Notes: a model not told the origin generated them from the letters alone. A stretch of 64,000 bases of DNA from Salegentibacter sp. (GCA_024635795.1 JAGXIH010000013.1:157566-221565), one strand, 5' to 3'. Positions 34,804 through 44,646 are shown, numbered from the stretch's first letter. A program made the numbers and translations.

Positions 34804-35904
34804 ATGACTGAGACACCTAGAACTGATGCCCGGAAATTGCGAAAGCTCGATTTTGACCTTTCAAATTACTTTTCTAATACTATAATTCCCCAGCTGTTCG
34901 TAGACGCAGATCTCATTTTAAGGATTTTCACCCCACCTGCTATGAAGCAGTTTTCCCTGACGTATGATCACGTGGGCATGAAGATTACAGACATCAAAGA
35001 CAATTTACGATATCCCTATGTTGTTGAAGATATTCAGGACGTAATAGTTAATACCAACAGGAATCTCGAAAAAGAAGTGCAGACCACCGATGGCCGCTGG
35101 TTCCAGATGAACATTGTACCTTATATAGAGCACGAGCAGGATGTCATTAATGGAGTGATCATCACTTTTGTGGACATCACAAAGCGATTGAAGGCCTTGA
35201 GAGAACTGGAAAAACTGAATTCGCAATACGAGACCCTCAAATACGCCTTATCACACGACATAAGGCAACCCATTTCAACCATCACTTTGATCGCCGACGG
35301 TTTATCAATGGCCTATGAAAAAAACGATACAAGGCAGTTCAAGAAATGGATCCATACCCTAAAAGAATCCTCAAAAAGCCTGGATGCCATGGTTGAGGAT
35401 TTTGCTTCAGGTAAGGTGGAAGAGAATGGGGAATTTTCCGAAGAGACGGCCCTGAACATTGAAGAGATCTGCTATGACATACTTACCGCTCTTAAGGGAG
35501 ATATCAGGGAGAAAAAAATAAAAATTTCTACCGATTTGAGGGTAAAGGAAATCACCTTTCCCAGAAGCAGCCTGAGAAGCGTGTTCTACAACCTTATTTA
35601 TAACGCCGTTAAATTTAGTGATCCCAAAAAAAATTCAGAGATTAAAATATCCACAGCTGAAGTGAAAGGTTTTGTGATCCTGTGTGTACAGGATAATGGA
35701 TTGGGTATAGCCCTAAAAGATCAAAGGCGGGTATTTAAAAAATCTTCAAGATTATCTGAGAAGATCCAGGGAACCGGGATGGGGCTCTATGTGGTGAAAA
35801 AAATGATCGAGGAAAATAAGGGCCGCATAAAACTCGAGAGCACAGAGGGAGAAGGAGCCACCTTTAGTGTTTTCTTTAAAAGCCGGTCTGATCTGGCTGT
35901 TTAG
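34804..35904 (+). CDS. Orphan sensor histidine kinase with CheB/CheR-type PAS domain
   Basis: 366 aa from the ATG at 34804. No membrane segment. Residues about 25-125 form a PAS domain of the kind found in CheB-CheR hybrids (LRIFTPPAMKQFSL, TTDGRWFQMNIVPY). A HisKA segment follows with phosphoacceptor His in ALSHDIRQPIST (His151), then a HATPase with N box FYNLIYNAVKFSD, G1 QDNGLGIAL and G2 GTGMGLYVVKKM. It is soluble, so it senses a cytoplasmic signal. No response regulator is adjacent; the partner is unknown. Confidence 0.88.
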   Translation: MTETPRTDARKLRKLDFDLSNYFSNTIIPQLFVDADLILRIFTPPAMKQFSLTYDHVGMKITDIKDNLRYPYVVEDIQDVIVNTNRNLEKEVQTTDGRWFQMNIVPYIEHEQDVINGVIITFVDITKRLKALRELEKLNSQYETLKYALSHDIRQPISTITLIADGLSMAYEKNDTRQFKKWIHTLKESSKSLDAMVEDFASGKVEENGEFSEETALNIEEICYDILTALKGDIREKKIKISTDLRVKEITFPRSSLRSVFYNLIYNAVKFSDPKKNSEIKISTAEVKGFVILCVQDNGLGIALKDQRRVFKKSSRLSEKIQGTGMGLYVVKKMIEENKGRIKLESTEGEGATFSVFFKSRSDLAV

Positions 35905-36230
35905 ATTAGCTTTCAATAAATTGCGGTCTCCTGTTACGCCACCTGCTTTAACCGAGAAACGTAAAAAAAGCACTGATTTTCTGGTATAACGGAGATGGCT
36001 AATTAATCCTGTCACCCCCGATTAAATCAAGCCTTGTACTATAGTGTATAGCTTTTATTTGTCACTATCCTTTTTAATTCCAACCTCTTCCCTCCTATCT
36101 AAAGTATTTACAACTATAAAATTAGATTTTTATAAAACCTCTTTATTTTTCCATAAAGGCATAGCCTTCAATGACTTTCCTCATATTTTTCCAGCGGATT
36201 TTTGATTTAATTTGAGAAAGATTTGATCCT
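35905..36230. other. Intergenic region with no recognisable feature
   Basis: 326 bp between the histidine kinase and the efflux adaptor. I see no ORF, tRNA, hairpin with T-run or clear TAnnTTTG promoter here. Confidence 0.6.
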
Positions 36231-37313
36231 ATGAAAGCTGCTTTAATAATATCTGCTTTTCTGATTTTTTTCTCGTGTTCAAAGCCAGTTGAGAAAATCA
36301 CACCCCAAAGGGCCAATTTGGTAGAATCTGTATATTCTTCTGTTGTTATTCAACCTGACAGTCTTTATAGGGCTTATGCCACTGTAATTGGTATTCTAGA
36401 TCAAAACCTTGTTGAAGAAGGTGACCGGGTGGAAGCTGAAACTCCTATTATTCAGCTCATTAATATTGCTCCTGAATTAAGAATGGAGAATGCAAAACTT
36501 AGTTTTAAGCAAGCCCAGGATAATTACAGTGGGACATCTGCATTACTCAAATCATTGGAAAAAGAAATTGAATCGGCCAGGTTAAACCTGCGAAACGATT
36601 CTATTAATTACCTCCGACAAAAAAGATTATGGGAGCAGAACATAGGATCGAAGCTGGATTACGAAAACAGAAAGCTTGCCTATGAGCTTTCCAGTAATAA
36701 ACTGCAGGTATTAAAAGAAGAATATGATCGTACCAGGAACGATTTATCCATTCAGGTGCGACAGGCCTTAAATAATTATAAGTCTTCAGAATTCACTTCC
36801 GGAGAGTTCACCGTCACCAGCAAAATTAATGGAGTTGTATATGCTCTTTATAAGGAACCGGGTGAGATCGTAAATACCGTAGAGCCATTAGCCCTTATAG
36901 GAAGTGCGAATAATTTTGTGATAGAGCTCCTGGTAGATGAAATGGATATCGTTAAAGTGGAAGAAGGGCAAAGAACTTTCGTCACTTTAGAAGCATATGG
37001 CTCCCGGGTTTTCGAGGCAAATATTAAAAAAATTTACCCGGCCAAGGATGAGAGTACTCAGACCTTTAAAATTGAAGCTGAATTTTTAAAAGATCCTCCT
37101 AAATTATTTCCGGGACTGGTTGGCGAAGCAAATATTGTTGTTGCTGAAAAAGAAGATGCCTTAATCATTCCAAAGGAGTATCTGCTGGATGAAAACCGGG
37201 TTCTAACCGAAGACGGACCGGTAAAGATTGTTACCGGAATCCAGGACATGGAGCACATAGAGATCATTTCTGGTATAGATGAAAATGAACCTGTTTACAA
37301 ACCGGAACAATGA
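36231..37313 (+). CDS. HlyD/DevB-type periplasmic adaptor lipoprotein
   Basis: 360 aa. A lipoprotein signal ends at LIFFSC (Cys16). A biotinyl-lipoyl half (GILDQNLVEEGDRVEAETPI), a coiled-coil hairpin (about 85-185) and a beta-barrel part (FVIELLVDEMDIVKVEEGQR) follow the membrane-fusion protein layout. It is the first gene of a three-gene operon with an FtsX-type permease and an ATPase, in the adaptor-permease-ATPase order of DevBCA exporters. The substrate is unknown. It overlaps the permease gene by 4 bp (ATGA). Confidence 0.9.
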   Translation: MKAALIISAFLIFFSCSKPVEKITPQRANLVESVYSSVVIQPDSLYRAYATVIGILDQNLVEEGDRVEAETPIIQLINIAPELRMENAKLSFKQAQDNYSGTSALLKSLEKEIESARLNLRNDSINYLRQKRLWEQNIGSKLDYENRKLAYELSSNKLQVLKEEYDRTRNDLSIQVRQALNNYKSSEFTSGEFTVTSKINGVVYALYKEPGEIVNTVEPLALIGSANNFVIELLVDEMDIVKVEEGQRTFVTLEAYGSRVFEANIKKIYPAKDESTQTFKIEAEFLKDPPKLFPGLVGEANIVVAEKEDALIIPKEYLLDENRVLTEDGPVKIVTGIQDMEHIEIISGIDENEPVYKPEQ

Positions 37314-38572
37314 GATCCTGGAAAGTAATATTGGAAATTGCAAGGACCCATCTTTTCACCAAACTGAAATCTACGGTTACAGCTTCAATTGGAGTAACCT
37401 TTGGAATAGCAGCTTATATAACCCTGGTGAGTTTTATGACAGGCCTTAATTCCATGCTGGACGATCTTATTTTAAACCAGGTTCCTCATATACATCTCTA
37501 CAACGAAATAAAACCCAGCGAAAATCAACCTATCAGTCTTTACAATGAATTTGAGGATGCCATTCCAATCATTCATTCCATTAAACCCAGGCAAAACCAA
37601 AGGAAGATCCATAATGCGCTACCAATTTTGAATGATCTGGAAAAGAATAAAAACGTGAAGGGAGCAAGCCCGCAATTACAGGCCCAGATCTTCTATCTCT
37701 CAGGAACCATTGAATTAGGGGGGAATTTGACGGGAGTAGATATTATGAAAGAATCTAAACTCTCCAACATTCAGGATTATATTACCCAGGGGAGCATCCT
37801 GGATTTAAAGAATACTCAAAATGGCATCCTCCTTGGCTCCGGTATAGCTGAAAAAATGTCTCTTTCGATTGGGAGAAAAATAATGGTAAGCACCGCCCAA
37901 GGTGATCGTTTCCAGTTAAAAGTGGTGGGTATCTACCAAAGCGGTATAGCCGAAATTGATAATATACAAAGTTTTGCCAACCTGAAAACAGTACAAAGGA
38001 TCTTAGGTGAGGCTGAAAATTATATCACCGATATTAATATAAAACTAAATGATATCACCCAGGCTCCTGCCCTGGCCAAAGTCCTGGAAAGGAAATATAA
38101 TGTTTCGGCTAAAGATATAAATGAAATAAATGCCCAGTTTGAAACGGGAACCAACGTTAGGAATCTCATCACCTATGCAGTATCTATTACCCTCCTAATA
38201 GTTGCGGGTTTTGGAATCTATAATATTCAGAATATGCTTATTTATGAAAAGATGAATGATATTGCAATTCTGAAGGCAATTGGTTTTTCGGGGATAGATG
38301 TACAATTCATTTTTCTGAGTCAGGCCGCATTTATCGGAATATCCGGAGGAATTCTGGGGCTTATCCTTGGGTTGGGACTGACTAATTTTATAGATAATGT
38401 TCCCTTTGAAACCGAGGCTTTGCCCACCATAACTACTTATCCTGTTAATTATAACCCAGCGAATTATATAATCGGATTCTTTTTTGCGCTTTTATCCACC
38501 TTTATCGCAGCGTATTTTCCTTCTAAAAAAGCAAAAAATATAGATCCGGTCCAAATAATACGGGGAAATTGA
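37310..38572 (+). CDS. FtsX/MacB-like ABC transporter permease (DevC-like)
   Basis: 420 aa. Four membrane helices: one at about 22-45, then three at about 285-308, 332-357 and 380-405, with a large periplasmic domain between the first two. This is the MacB/FtsX type VII topology. The helix pair around LIYEKMNDIAILKAIGFSG is the conserved coupling region. It works with the preceding adaptor and the next ATPase to drive export or mechanotransmission across the envelope. Confidence 0.9.
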   Translation: MRSWKVILEIARTHLFTKLKSTVTASIGVTFGIAAYITLVSFMTGLNSMLDDLILNQVPHIHLYNEIKPSENQPISLYNEFEDAIPIIHSIKPRQNQRKIHNALPILNDLEKNKNVKGASPQLQAQIFYLSGTIELGGNLTGVDIMKESKLSNIQDYITQGSILDLKNTQNGILLGSGIAEKMSLSIGRKIMVSTAQGDRFQLKVVGIYQSGIAEIDNIQSFANLKTVQRILGEAENYITDINIKLNDITQAPALAKVLERKYNVSAKDINEINAQFETGTNVRNLITYAVSITLLIVAGFGIYNIQNMLIYEKMNDIAILKAIGFSGIDVQFIFLSQAAFIGISGGILGLILGLGLTNFIDNVPFETEALPTITTYPVNYNPANYIIGFFFALLSTFIAAYFPSKKAKNIDPVQIIRGN

Positions 38573-38579
38573 AATTATT

Positions 38580-39254
38580 ATGAGTTTAATTCTGGAAACA
38601 AAAAATATCAATAAATACTTCGGAAAGGCAAAACCCTTCCATGTACTTAAAGATATAAGCATGGGTATCAAACAAGGTGAATTTGCCAGTATTATGGGTA
38701 AGTCGGGATCTGGGAAATCTACTTTGTTGTATATCCTTTCTACTATGGATACCGATTACACCGGAGAGCTTTTCCTCCAGGATGAACTTGTAACAGGAAA
38801 ATCGCAGCCTGAGTTATCTCATATCAGGAACGAAAAGATAGGATTCATATTTCAGTTTCACTATCTCTTGCCGGAGTTCAGTGTGCTGGAGAACGTGATG
38901 CTTCCTGCTAAAAAATTAGGACTCAAAACTCCGGAGGAAATCAGGGAAGAGGCCATGGATTTACTTAAAAAACTAAATATTGGTCACCTGGATTCTCAAA
39001 AAGCTTCAAAAATTTCAGGGGGTGAAAAACAAAGGGTAGCTGTTGCCCGCGCTCTTATAAATGAACCAATTCTTCTTATCGGCGATGAACCAACCGGAAA
39101 CCTGGATAGTTATAATTCAGAAAATTTGTTCCAGATTTTGAAAACTTTAAAAGACGATAAAGGCCTTTCCCTGCTTATGGTAACTCATGATGAAGATCTT
39201 GCCAAAAGAACTGACCGCACGATCTACCTCGAGGATGGCCGTATTATCGATTAA
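38580..39254 (+). CDS. ABC transporter ATP-binding protein (LolD/MacB/DevA type)
   Basis: 224 aa. Walker A GKSGSGKST, Q-loop FQFHYLL, signature ISGGEKQR, Walker B ILLIGDEPTGNLDS and switch His MVTHDEDLAKR are complete. It lies 7 bp after the permease and completes the exporter. The LolD-like sequence alone does not prove lipoprotein release, since the neighbouring genes are DevBC-like. Confidence 0.95.
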   Translation: MSLILETKNINKYFGKAKPFHVLKDISMGIKQGEFASIMGKSGSGKSTLLYILSTMDTDYTGELFLQDELVTGKSQPELSHIRNEKIGFIFQFHYLLPEFSVLENVMLPAKKLGLKTPEEIREEAMDLLKKLNIGHLDSQKASKISGGEKQRVAVARALINEPILLIGDEPTGNLDSYNSENLFQILKTLKDDKGLSLLMVTHDEDLAKRTDRTIYLEDGRIID

Positions 39255-39414
39255 ACTTTTGAACAAGACTTCAAAAGTTGATTTTTATTCAAAATATTAC
39301 TGACTTTCCATGAAAAAAATATTTGATTTCAATTTAAAACTTCCTGTTAATTGATCTCCCAAAACGCACTAATTCACTATCTTTAATCGTACTATCCCTT
39401 TTAAATTCAATATA

Positions 39415-40875
39415 ATGAGTGTTTCAGTTATTCGAAAAGATGTGGAGTTTCTTCCAGATTCGAGCAGAATTCTGGCCCGGTTTTTTAGAGGCGGCGATTT
39501 AAGAACCCAAAAACTGGTATCCAGGGTACTTGCCCTGGAGGAGACCGAAGTTCAACTCGCCCTGGAACAAACCCTGCGGGATTTTGCCCACAGACATAGA
39601 AATATTTCCCGGGTATTTTATAGGCATTGCAAAAATATCCAGGGGATAATTGAAAAGATGGAAGTAGACTTCGATCAATTATCTGAAGAACAAAAATTAT
39701 TGATAGGCGCCTACTGTACTATGGAATATTCCATCGAATCTGCGGCTTTCTTTAACCCTTCCATTATGGAAGATTTTGATCAAACTATGCTCGAACCCGG
39801 TGAGAAAAGGGTTATTTTATCCTTTCGGGCAACAGGAGAAGGGCACATCTCCTCTATTGTTTTCAGAAGGGCTATTATTGACGAGAATTGCAATATGAAA
39901 CTCCGTAAAATTGGAGAAGATATTGATATGCCGGAGATCTCTCATAAAAAACTCTATGATAAAGAACGCTTTATCAAGAAGCTAAAAGAAATGAAAATCC
40001 CCGAAAAGTATTCCATGACTATTATGGAGCATCTCCCTGAAAAATTTGAATATTATACCTTAAAAGAATCAGTGGCTCAGGTTTTGAATAACAAACGCAT
40101 AAAAGCAGAAAAGCGACTGGCTTTAGAGGAGATCACCTGGCTGGTCGATTCATTCTATGATCTTAAATTCCATCACGATTCAGATCTTACCGAAAGGGTT
40201 ATTTTCCCGATATCTGCTTCAGAGAGCCGGGGAATTGAGGATGCTCGCTTTGTTCGCTTTCAGGATGTGAATGATACTTCTAAAGTTTACGCTACCTATA
40301 CGGCCTATAATGGACATACAATTCTTCCAAAACTCGTCTCTACTAACGATTTTTATACCTTCAGAATTATGCCTCTTCATGGGAAAGGTGCAAAAGATAA
40401 GAACCTGGCTTTCTTTCCCAGAAAAGTTAATGGTAAATATGCTATGCTTTCCCGGGTTGATGGGGTAAATAATTACATAATGTTTTCTGAAAGGCCAACT
40501 TTGTGGAATGACCCTATTAAAATTCAGGAACCAAAATATCCCTGGGAATTCACCCAAATAGGAAACTGTGGGTCTCCCATCTGGACCGAAGAAGGTTGGC
40601 TCATTTTAACCCATGGTGTTGGTACTATGCGCCGGTACTGTATTGGTGCATCCCTTTTCGATCTGGATGATCCCACTAAAGAAATCGGAAGGCTGAAGGA
40701 GCCTTTACTTACTCCTTTAGAAAGTGAACGTGATGGGTATGTGCCTAATGTGGTATATTCCTGCGGATCTATAATTCACAACCATCACCTGATCCTGCCT
40801 TATGCCGTATCAGATTATTCTTCCACCTACGCCGCGGTGAACATGGATGAGTTGTTTTCAGAATTAAAAAAATAA
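39415..40875 (+). CDS. GH130 family beta-mannoside phosphorylase/hydrolase-like enzyme, long form
   Basis: 486 aa. The C-terminal 270 residues have the GH130 five-bladed propeller motifs: SASESRGIEDARFVRF, GHTILPKLVSTNDF, NCGSPIWTEEGWLILTHGVG and DGYVPNVVYSCG. The N-terminal 200 residues are an additional helical region that shorter GH130 enzymes lack. Known GH130 members phosphorolyse or hydrolyse beta-mannosides; the substrate of this long type is uncertain. It converges on a minus-strand operon (GH100-like, GT4, PIG-L) with only 16 bp between stops, so the four genes look like one carbohydrate locus. Confidence 0.87.
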   Translation: MSVSVIRKDVEFLPDSSRILARFFRGGDLRTQKLVSRVLALEETEVQLALEQTLRDFAHRHRNISRVFYRHCKNIQGIIEKMEVDFDQLSEEQKLLIGAYCTMEYSIESAAFFNPSIMEDFDQTMLEPGEKRVILSFRATGEGHISSIVFRRAIIDENCNMKLRKIGEDIDMPEISHKKLYDKERFIKKLKEMKIPEKYSMTIMEHLPEKFEYYTLKESVAQVLNNKRIKAEKRLALEEITWLVDSFYDLKFHHDSDLTERVIFPISASESRGIEDARFVRFQDVNDTSKVYATYTAYNGHTILPKLVSTNDFYTFRIMPLHGKGAKDKNLAFFPRKVNGKYAMLSRVDGVNNYIMFSERPTLWNDPIKIQEPKYPWEFTQIGNCGSPIWTEEGWLILTHGVGTMRRYCIGASLFDLDDPTKEIGRLKEPLLTPLESERDGYVPNVVYSCGSIIHNHHLILPYAVSDYSSTYAAVNMDELFSELKK

Positions 40876-40891
40876 TTAAGTTTTATTCAGG

Positions 40892-42082
40892 TTAATCTTC
40901 GTCTAATACGGGTCTTTTTCTCATCTCGTCAAAAAAGTCGGTTTTCCTGGTGGACACACAATGGGCCGCATAGAGATATAATGCTGCACTCCAGGTCTGC
41001 CAGTCCTGTCCTTTGGGCGTTCCATCCTGTGCCTTTAGCCATTCATTAAAGCCAAATTCCAACTCCGGATCTCTGGACATAGATATTATACGGGTTAGTT
41101 CCAGCAGTTTTTTTTCTGCAAGAGCAAATTTTCCTGCGGCAACAAGGGCAGCTATATAAATTCCATCTATAAATGGCCAGTTCCCACCATTATGATAATC
41201 TCCCGGAAGATTAAAAGAGCTATATCTCTCGTGCCAGTCAAGGTCCCGGGGTTTAATGAATGGAAAAAAGTTTGGGGGAAGGTCCACTGCCAGATCCCCA
41301 CTTAATTTCATAGCTTCGCATTCTTTTTCGATCCAGTTAATCATTCGTCGTGCTCTGGACGGAGAACTTAAACCGGAGAGAATGGCCAGACTGTTTCCCA
41401 ATAGATCAAAGCGTTCACTTCTCAATATCTTGTAAGACCATAAAGCATAATAGGGTTTGTTCTTTAACACCAAACCTTCGTGCACATAATGGTGCATTTT
41501 TTCTGCGGTGATGGCAAATCTGTCCATTTCCTTGCGAACCGAATCTGCTCTTTCATTATAACCTAACATCCTCAGGTAGCTGTAAACCAAGGTGTTTACA
41601 AAAAGGCCATATCCCAAAACCCATTGTTCGTCCCGCCAGTCACTTGTAGGTTGCTGGGCTACAAGATATTGATCTGCGGGACTTTGGTATTCCATCCACA
41701 GAAGAGCTTTTTCTACGGGTTCCTTCAGAAAATCGGGTTCTTTTAGGAGTTTCCTGTAAATCCCCACCCCGAGTAAAAATAAGGGCGTGGTATCACTTGC
41801 TCCTCTGTCTTCTTTGTCGTTAGCCAAAGAAGGAATATGTCCTTTTCCAGACTGCGTTTCAGAAAGTTTTTCCAATACCTTTTGGTAACTGGCAATCAAT
41901 TCAGAGTTACCGCTCACAGCAACGCCAAAAATCGCAAGCATCAGGTCCCTGGTATATGGCTCGGGATAGCCCCAGGCTGCTGTTCTGGGAAGTCCATGCT
42001 TTGTTCCCCTTGAATTATTAAGCAGAACCTCCAATGCTGCTTTTTTAGCCGCAGCTATTATATTTTGATTTTCAGCATTCAT
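40892..42082 (-). CDS. (alpha/alpha)6-barrel glycosidase resembling GH100 invertases
   Basis: 396 aa from the ATG at 42082; the track uses a TTG three codons earlier. Motifs: EPYTRDLMLAIFG, SDTTPLFLLGVGIYR, a DWRDEQW segment (about 148), GNSLAILSGLSS, DYHNGGNWPFIDGIY (about 295) and FNEWLKAQDG with QTWSAALYLYA. These line up with the neutral/alkaline invertase (GH100) signatures YHNGGSWP and QTWSIAGYL. No signal peptide, so cytoplasmic. The substrate could be sucrose-like or a mannosyl compound. It follows the GT4 gene by 2 bp. Confidence 0.72.
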   Translation of the reverse strand: MNAENQNIIAAAKKAALEVLLNNSRGTKHGLPRTAAWGYPEPYTRDLMLAIFGVAVSGNSELIASYQKVLEKLSETQSGKGHIPSLANDKEDRGASDTTPLFLLGVGIYRKLLKEPDFLKEPVEKALLWMEYQSPADQYLVAQQPTSDWRDEQWVLGYGLFVNTLVYSYLRMLGYNERADSVRKEMDRFAITAEKMHHYVHEGLVLKNKPYYALWSYKILRSERFDLLGNSLAILSGLSSPSRARRMINWIEKECEAMKLSGDLAVDLPPNFFPFIKPRDLDWHERYSSFNLPGDYHNGGNWPFIDGIYIAALVAAGKFALAEKKLLELTRIISMSRDPELEFGFNEWLKAQDGTPKGQDWQTWSAALYLYAAHCVSTRKTDFFDEMRKRPVLDED

Positions 42083-42093
42083 CTTTTTCAATT

Positions 42094-43236
42094 TTAATCG
42101 ATTCCCAGCTTATTCTGAATTATCTGTACAAATCTTTTTGCAACTATTCTATAATCAAAATTATTGACCACATGTTCACGGGCTGCTTCCCCCATATTTT
42201 GGCGTAACTCGGGATCATTCATTAACTGAAGCAGATACTTAGCAATATCCTGAACATTGGCCCGGTAATCTACAGTCCGCGGAGAATCAAAGCTCACCTT
42301 ATGATTCTTCTTAAATCCGGATTCCTTACCTAAGATCACCTCATTAACCACGTTTTGTTTTGCGATTTCTGCAAGGAAAGCTGTTTTATTATGGATCAGG
42401 GTATCGAGCATTCCCATCGCTTTTAAACTTATAACCGGTTTGCCACAGGCACCGGCCTCTACTTGAGGCATGCCAAAACCTTCGAGCCGTGAAGGGGCCG
42501 CATAAATATCACAGGCTCCTATCAGGTAAGGCATAAAATTTCGGGAGGTTGTGTTGGTGGCATAATAGATATTCTTTTCTATCCCCAGCTGCTGAGCCAG
42601 TTCCAGATCCAAGAGGTTCTGAACCTTTGTTCTTGGTTGGGGCCATACCTTACACACATATTTCCAATCGGGTGCCTGAGTATCAATTATGGCCAGGGCC
42701 TGCATAACTTCCTGTGCTCCTTTTGAAGCGGCATCGCCTCCAACGGTAAGAATCATGATCTGGTCTGGAGATATTCCCAGAGAGTCTCTTACTGCCTGAA
42801 TTTTAGGATCATCTTTCTTATGAGAAGTGAAAGTAGTTGTATCACAGCCTACCGGAAGCACTTCAATATTATCGGGTTTGATTCCATCGCGGACATACAT
42901 CTCCTTAACCCAGTTAGAGGTCACAAGAATAAGTGGCAACTCGTTGAGGATTTCCTGATAATTTGCTATATATCCATCGGCTACTAACCAGGGGACGGGC
43001 TGAATGCCATATCGTTGCGGATGCAGAATAAGATGCGGGGTGTGCCCCCAATACCCTACTCCCACCACAATATCAGGTTTAAACCAACGATAATACCATT
43101 CCTTCTCTTGCACCGATTCAAAATGAACCGCGTGGACATCGACACCCATTTCAAGAAGGCCTTTGTACAATAAATCCCCCTGGGTGGCCAAACCTCCCGG
43201 AGATGGCGGGTAATCATAGAGTACCAGTACTTTCAT
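42094..43236 (-). CDS. GT4 family glycosyltransferase
   Basis: 380 aa GT-B enzyme. N-terminal KVLVLYDYPPSPGGLATQGD contains the Gly-rich loop. The C-terminal donor site is CDIYAAPSRLEGFGMPQVEAGACG with EX7E spacing (EGFGMPQVE). Retaining transfer from a nucleotide sugar is expected; donor and acceptor are unknown. It lies between the PIG-L deacetylase (23 bp upstream) and the GH100-like gene (2 bp downstream), an arrangement reminiscent of GT4/deacetylase pairs in thiol or GPI pathways but here with glycosidases. Confidence 0.88.
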   Translation of the reverse strand: MKVLVLYDYPPSPGGLATQGDLLYKGLLEMGVDVHAVHFESVQEKEWYYRWFKPDIVVGVGYWGHTPHLILHPQRYGIQPVPWLVADGYIANYQEILNELPLILVTSNWVKEMYVRDGIKPDNIEVLPVGCDTTTFTSHKKDDPKIQAVRDSLGISPDQIMILTVGGDAASKGAQEVMQALAIIDTQAPDWKYVCKVWPQPRTKVQNLLDLELAQQLGIEKNIYYATNTTSRNFMPYLIGACDIYAAPSRLEGFGMPQVEAGACGKPVISLKAMGMLDTLIHNKTAFLAEIAKQNVVNEVILGKESGFKKNHKVSFDSPRTVDYRANVQDIAKYLLQLMNDPELRQNMGEAAREHVVNNFDYRIVAKRFVQIIQNKLGID

Positions 43237-43259
43237 ATCACTTTAGTTTAACAATAATA

Positions 43260-43913
43260 TTAGCTTTTTGATTGGGATCTTTTCAACCATTTAAGGGCAT
43301 CCCCTGGCTTTTTGAATCTCCAGAAAGCTTCGGTCTTTGGTGTTGTCTCTGCCTCAAAACCTCCGGGTTCGAAGCCATAGATTTCTGTGATAAATTTAAA
43401 TTTCATTTTCCAGGTCTTCTCAGGCAGAGGCTCTAGAAATGAAGCACTTTCAATGACTTTTGGAAAGTACATCTTCCCTCCGTCTTCATATGCAAATGTC
43501 CACAGCTCTGTTGTCTTAATCTCGTTTTTGTTCCAAAGGCTGATAACCGCCCTCCCCGTTTCCTCATGACGTCTATGCCTTGTATATTCCCCTGAAGGAT
43601 CGTGTGTAATCACCAGATCAAAACTTTGTGAAGGCAAAAGTTCGAGAATTATTTTCATTACCTCTTGGTCCTCCAGCGGAACCTGTCCCGGGCCATCATC
43701 CATATCCCCCATGGCACCATTTGCATTCAGCATTTTCAGCACCTTGTAAAATTTAGGAGCCCTGTCGGGGTCTAATTTTCTACAAAGGGAAATTATATGC
43801 CAGTTGTGGTCTGGGTGCATAAGGATAAGGCCTCCGCACCATAGCGTTTCGTCATCGGGATGCGCCACAATAACCACCACCTTTCGCCCCGGAATATCTA
43901 AGATCGAATTCAT
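43260..43913 (-). CDS. PIG-L family zinc N-deacetylase
   Basis: 217 aa from the ATG at 43913; the track start at 43964 is a TTG. It carries VIVAHPDDETLWCGG (zinc-binding AHPDDE) and THDPSGEYTRHRRHEETG (third ligand HxxH). The family removes N-acetyl groups from GlcNAc-containing conjugates (PIG-L, MshB, BshB). It is the first gene of the three-gene minus-strand operon. It could be the BshB partner of bshA at 2.2 kb, or act on a product of the adjacent GT4. Confidence 0.88.
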   Translation of the reverse strand: MNSILDIPGRKVVVIVAHPDDETLWCGGLILMHPDHNWHIISLCRKLDPDRAPKFYKVLKMLNANGAMGDMDDGPGQVPLEDQEVMKIILELLPSQSFDLVITHDPSGEYTRHRRHEETGRAVISLWNKNEIKTTELWTFAYEDGGKMYFPKVIESASFLEPLPEKTWKMKFKFITEIYGFEPGGFEAETTPKTEAFWRFKKPGDALKWLKRSQSKS

Positions 43914-44101
43914 ATCTCCCCCATCAGAAATATTAAAATTACCGGCAAATTCTTTGGATAACAATGATATATATCAAGAGAAACGATTTATTTTGAAAGG
44001 AAATTGGTAACCAGAAATTACTGTAATATCCTGATATATATTATTTTATGAAGTAGAAATTAATAGTAAATTCAGGTTATTAATTCTAAAATACCAATAT
44101 C

Positions 44102-44599
44102 ATGAAAAAGCTATTAATAAGTCTGTTTGTACTGGGATTTACCTTCCAATCTTCTGCCCAGATCACAGAATTGCCGGAAATTGAACTGGTTGCCGTGAAT
44201 TATAAATATCTGGATGCAGCCGGGGATGAGGATGTAGCCATTCCTGTGAAGCAACTTCAGCGGCAGGTGGCCGAGTATGATGTTAGAAAGGCCGATTTTT
44301 ATTCCGACGAATATGACTTTTATACCGTAAACTTCTTTATTCCCCAGGGTAAGATCCTGGCTTCCTATGACAAGGATGGTAATTTATTGCGTACCGCTGA
44401 AAAGTTTAAAAATGTCGCCTTGCCCCAGGCTGTAAGTAATGCAATTGCGAAACGCTTTCCCAACTGGAATATGGCCGAAGATGTGTACCAGGTAAACTAT
44501 CATGAAAGTGGTAATGTTAAGAAACGATATAAGGTCCTTCTTAAAAACGGTGACAAACGAATGCGGATCAAAATCGATGAAAAAGGAAATTTCCTTTAA
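44102..44599 (+). CDS. Secreted PepSY-like protein
   Basis: 165 aa. Signal peptide MKKLLISLFVLGFTFQSSAQ. The C-terminal half (ASYDKDGNLLRTAEKFKNVA, then LPQAVSNAIAKRFPNW and YKVLLKNGDKRMRIKID) matches the PepSY-like/BLIP-like beta repeat common in Bacteroidota periplasmic proteins. The function is unknown. Single gene with its own terminator. Confidence 0.8.
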   Translation: MKKLLISLFVLGFTFQSSAQITELPEIELVAVNYKYLDAAGDEDVAIPVKQLQRQVAEYDVRKADFYSDEYDFYTVNFFIPQGKILASYDKDGNLLRTAEKFKNVALPQAVSNAIAKRFPNWNMAEDVYQVNYHESGNVKKRYKVLLKNGDKRMRIKIDEKGNFL

Positions 44600-44619
44600 A
44601 ATGAAGTTTTAAAAAAACC

Positions 44620-44646
44620 AATAAGAGCGGCAAAACCGCTCTTATT
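44620..44646. terminator. Bidirectional intrinsic terminator
   Basis: Perfect 11-bp stem AATAAGAGCGG/CCGCTCTTATT with loop CAAAA between the converging PepSY-like gene and surE. Confidence 0.88.
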
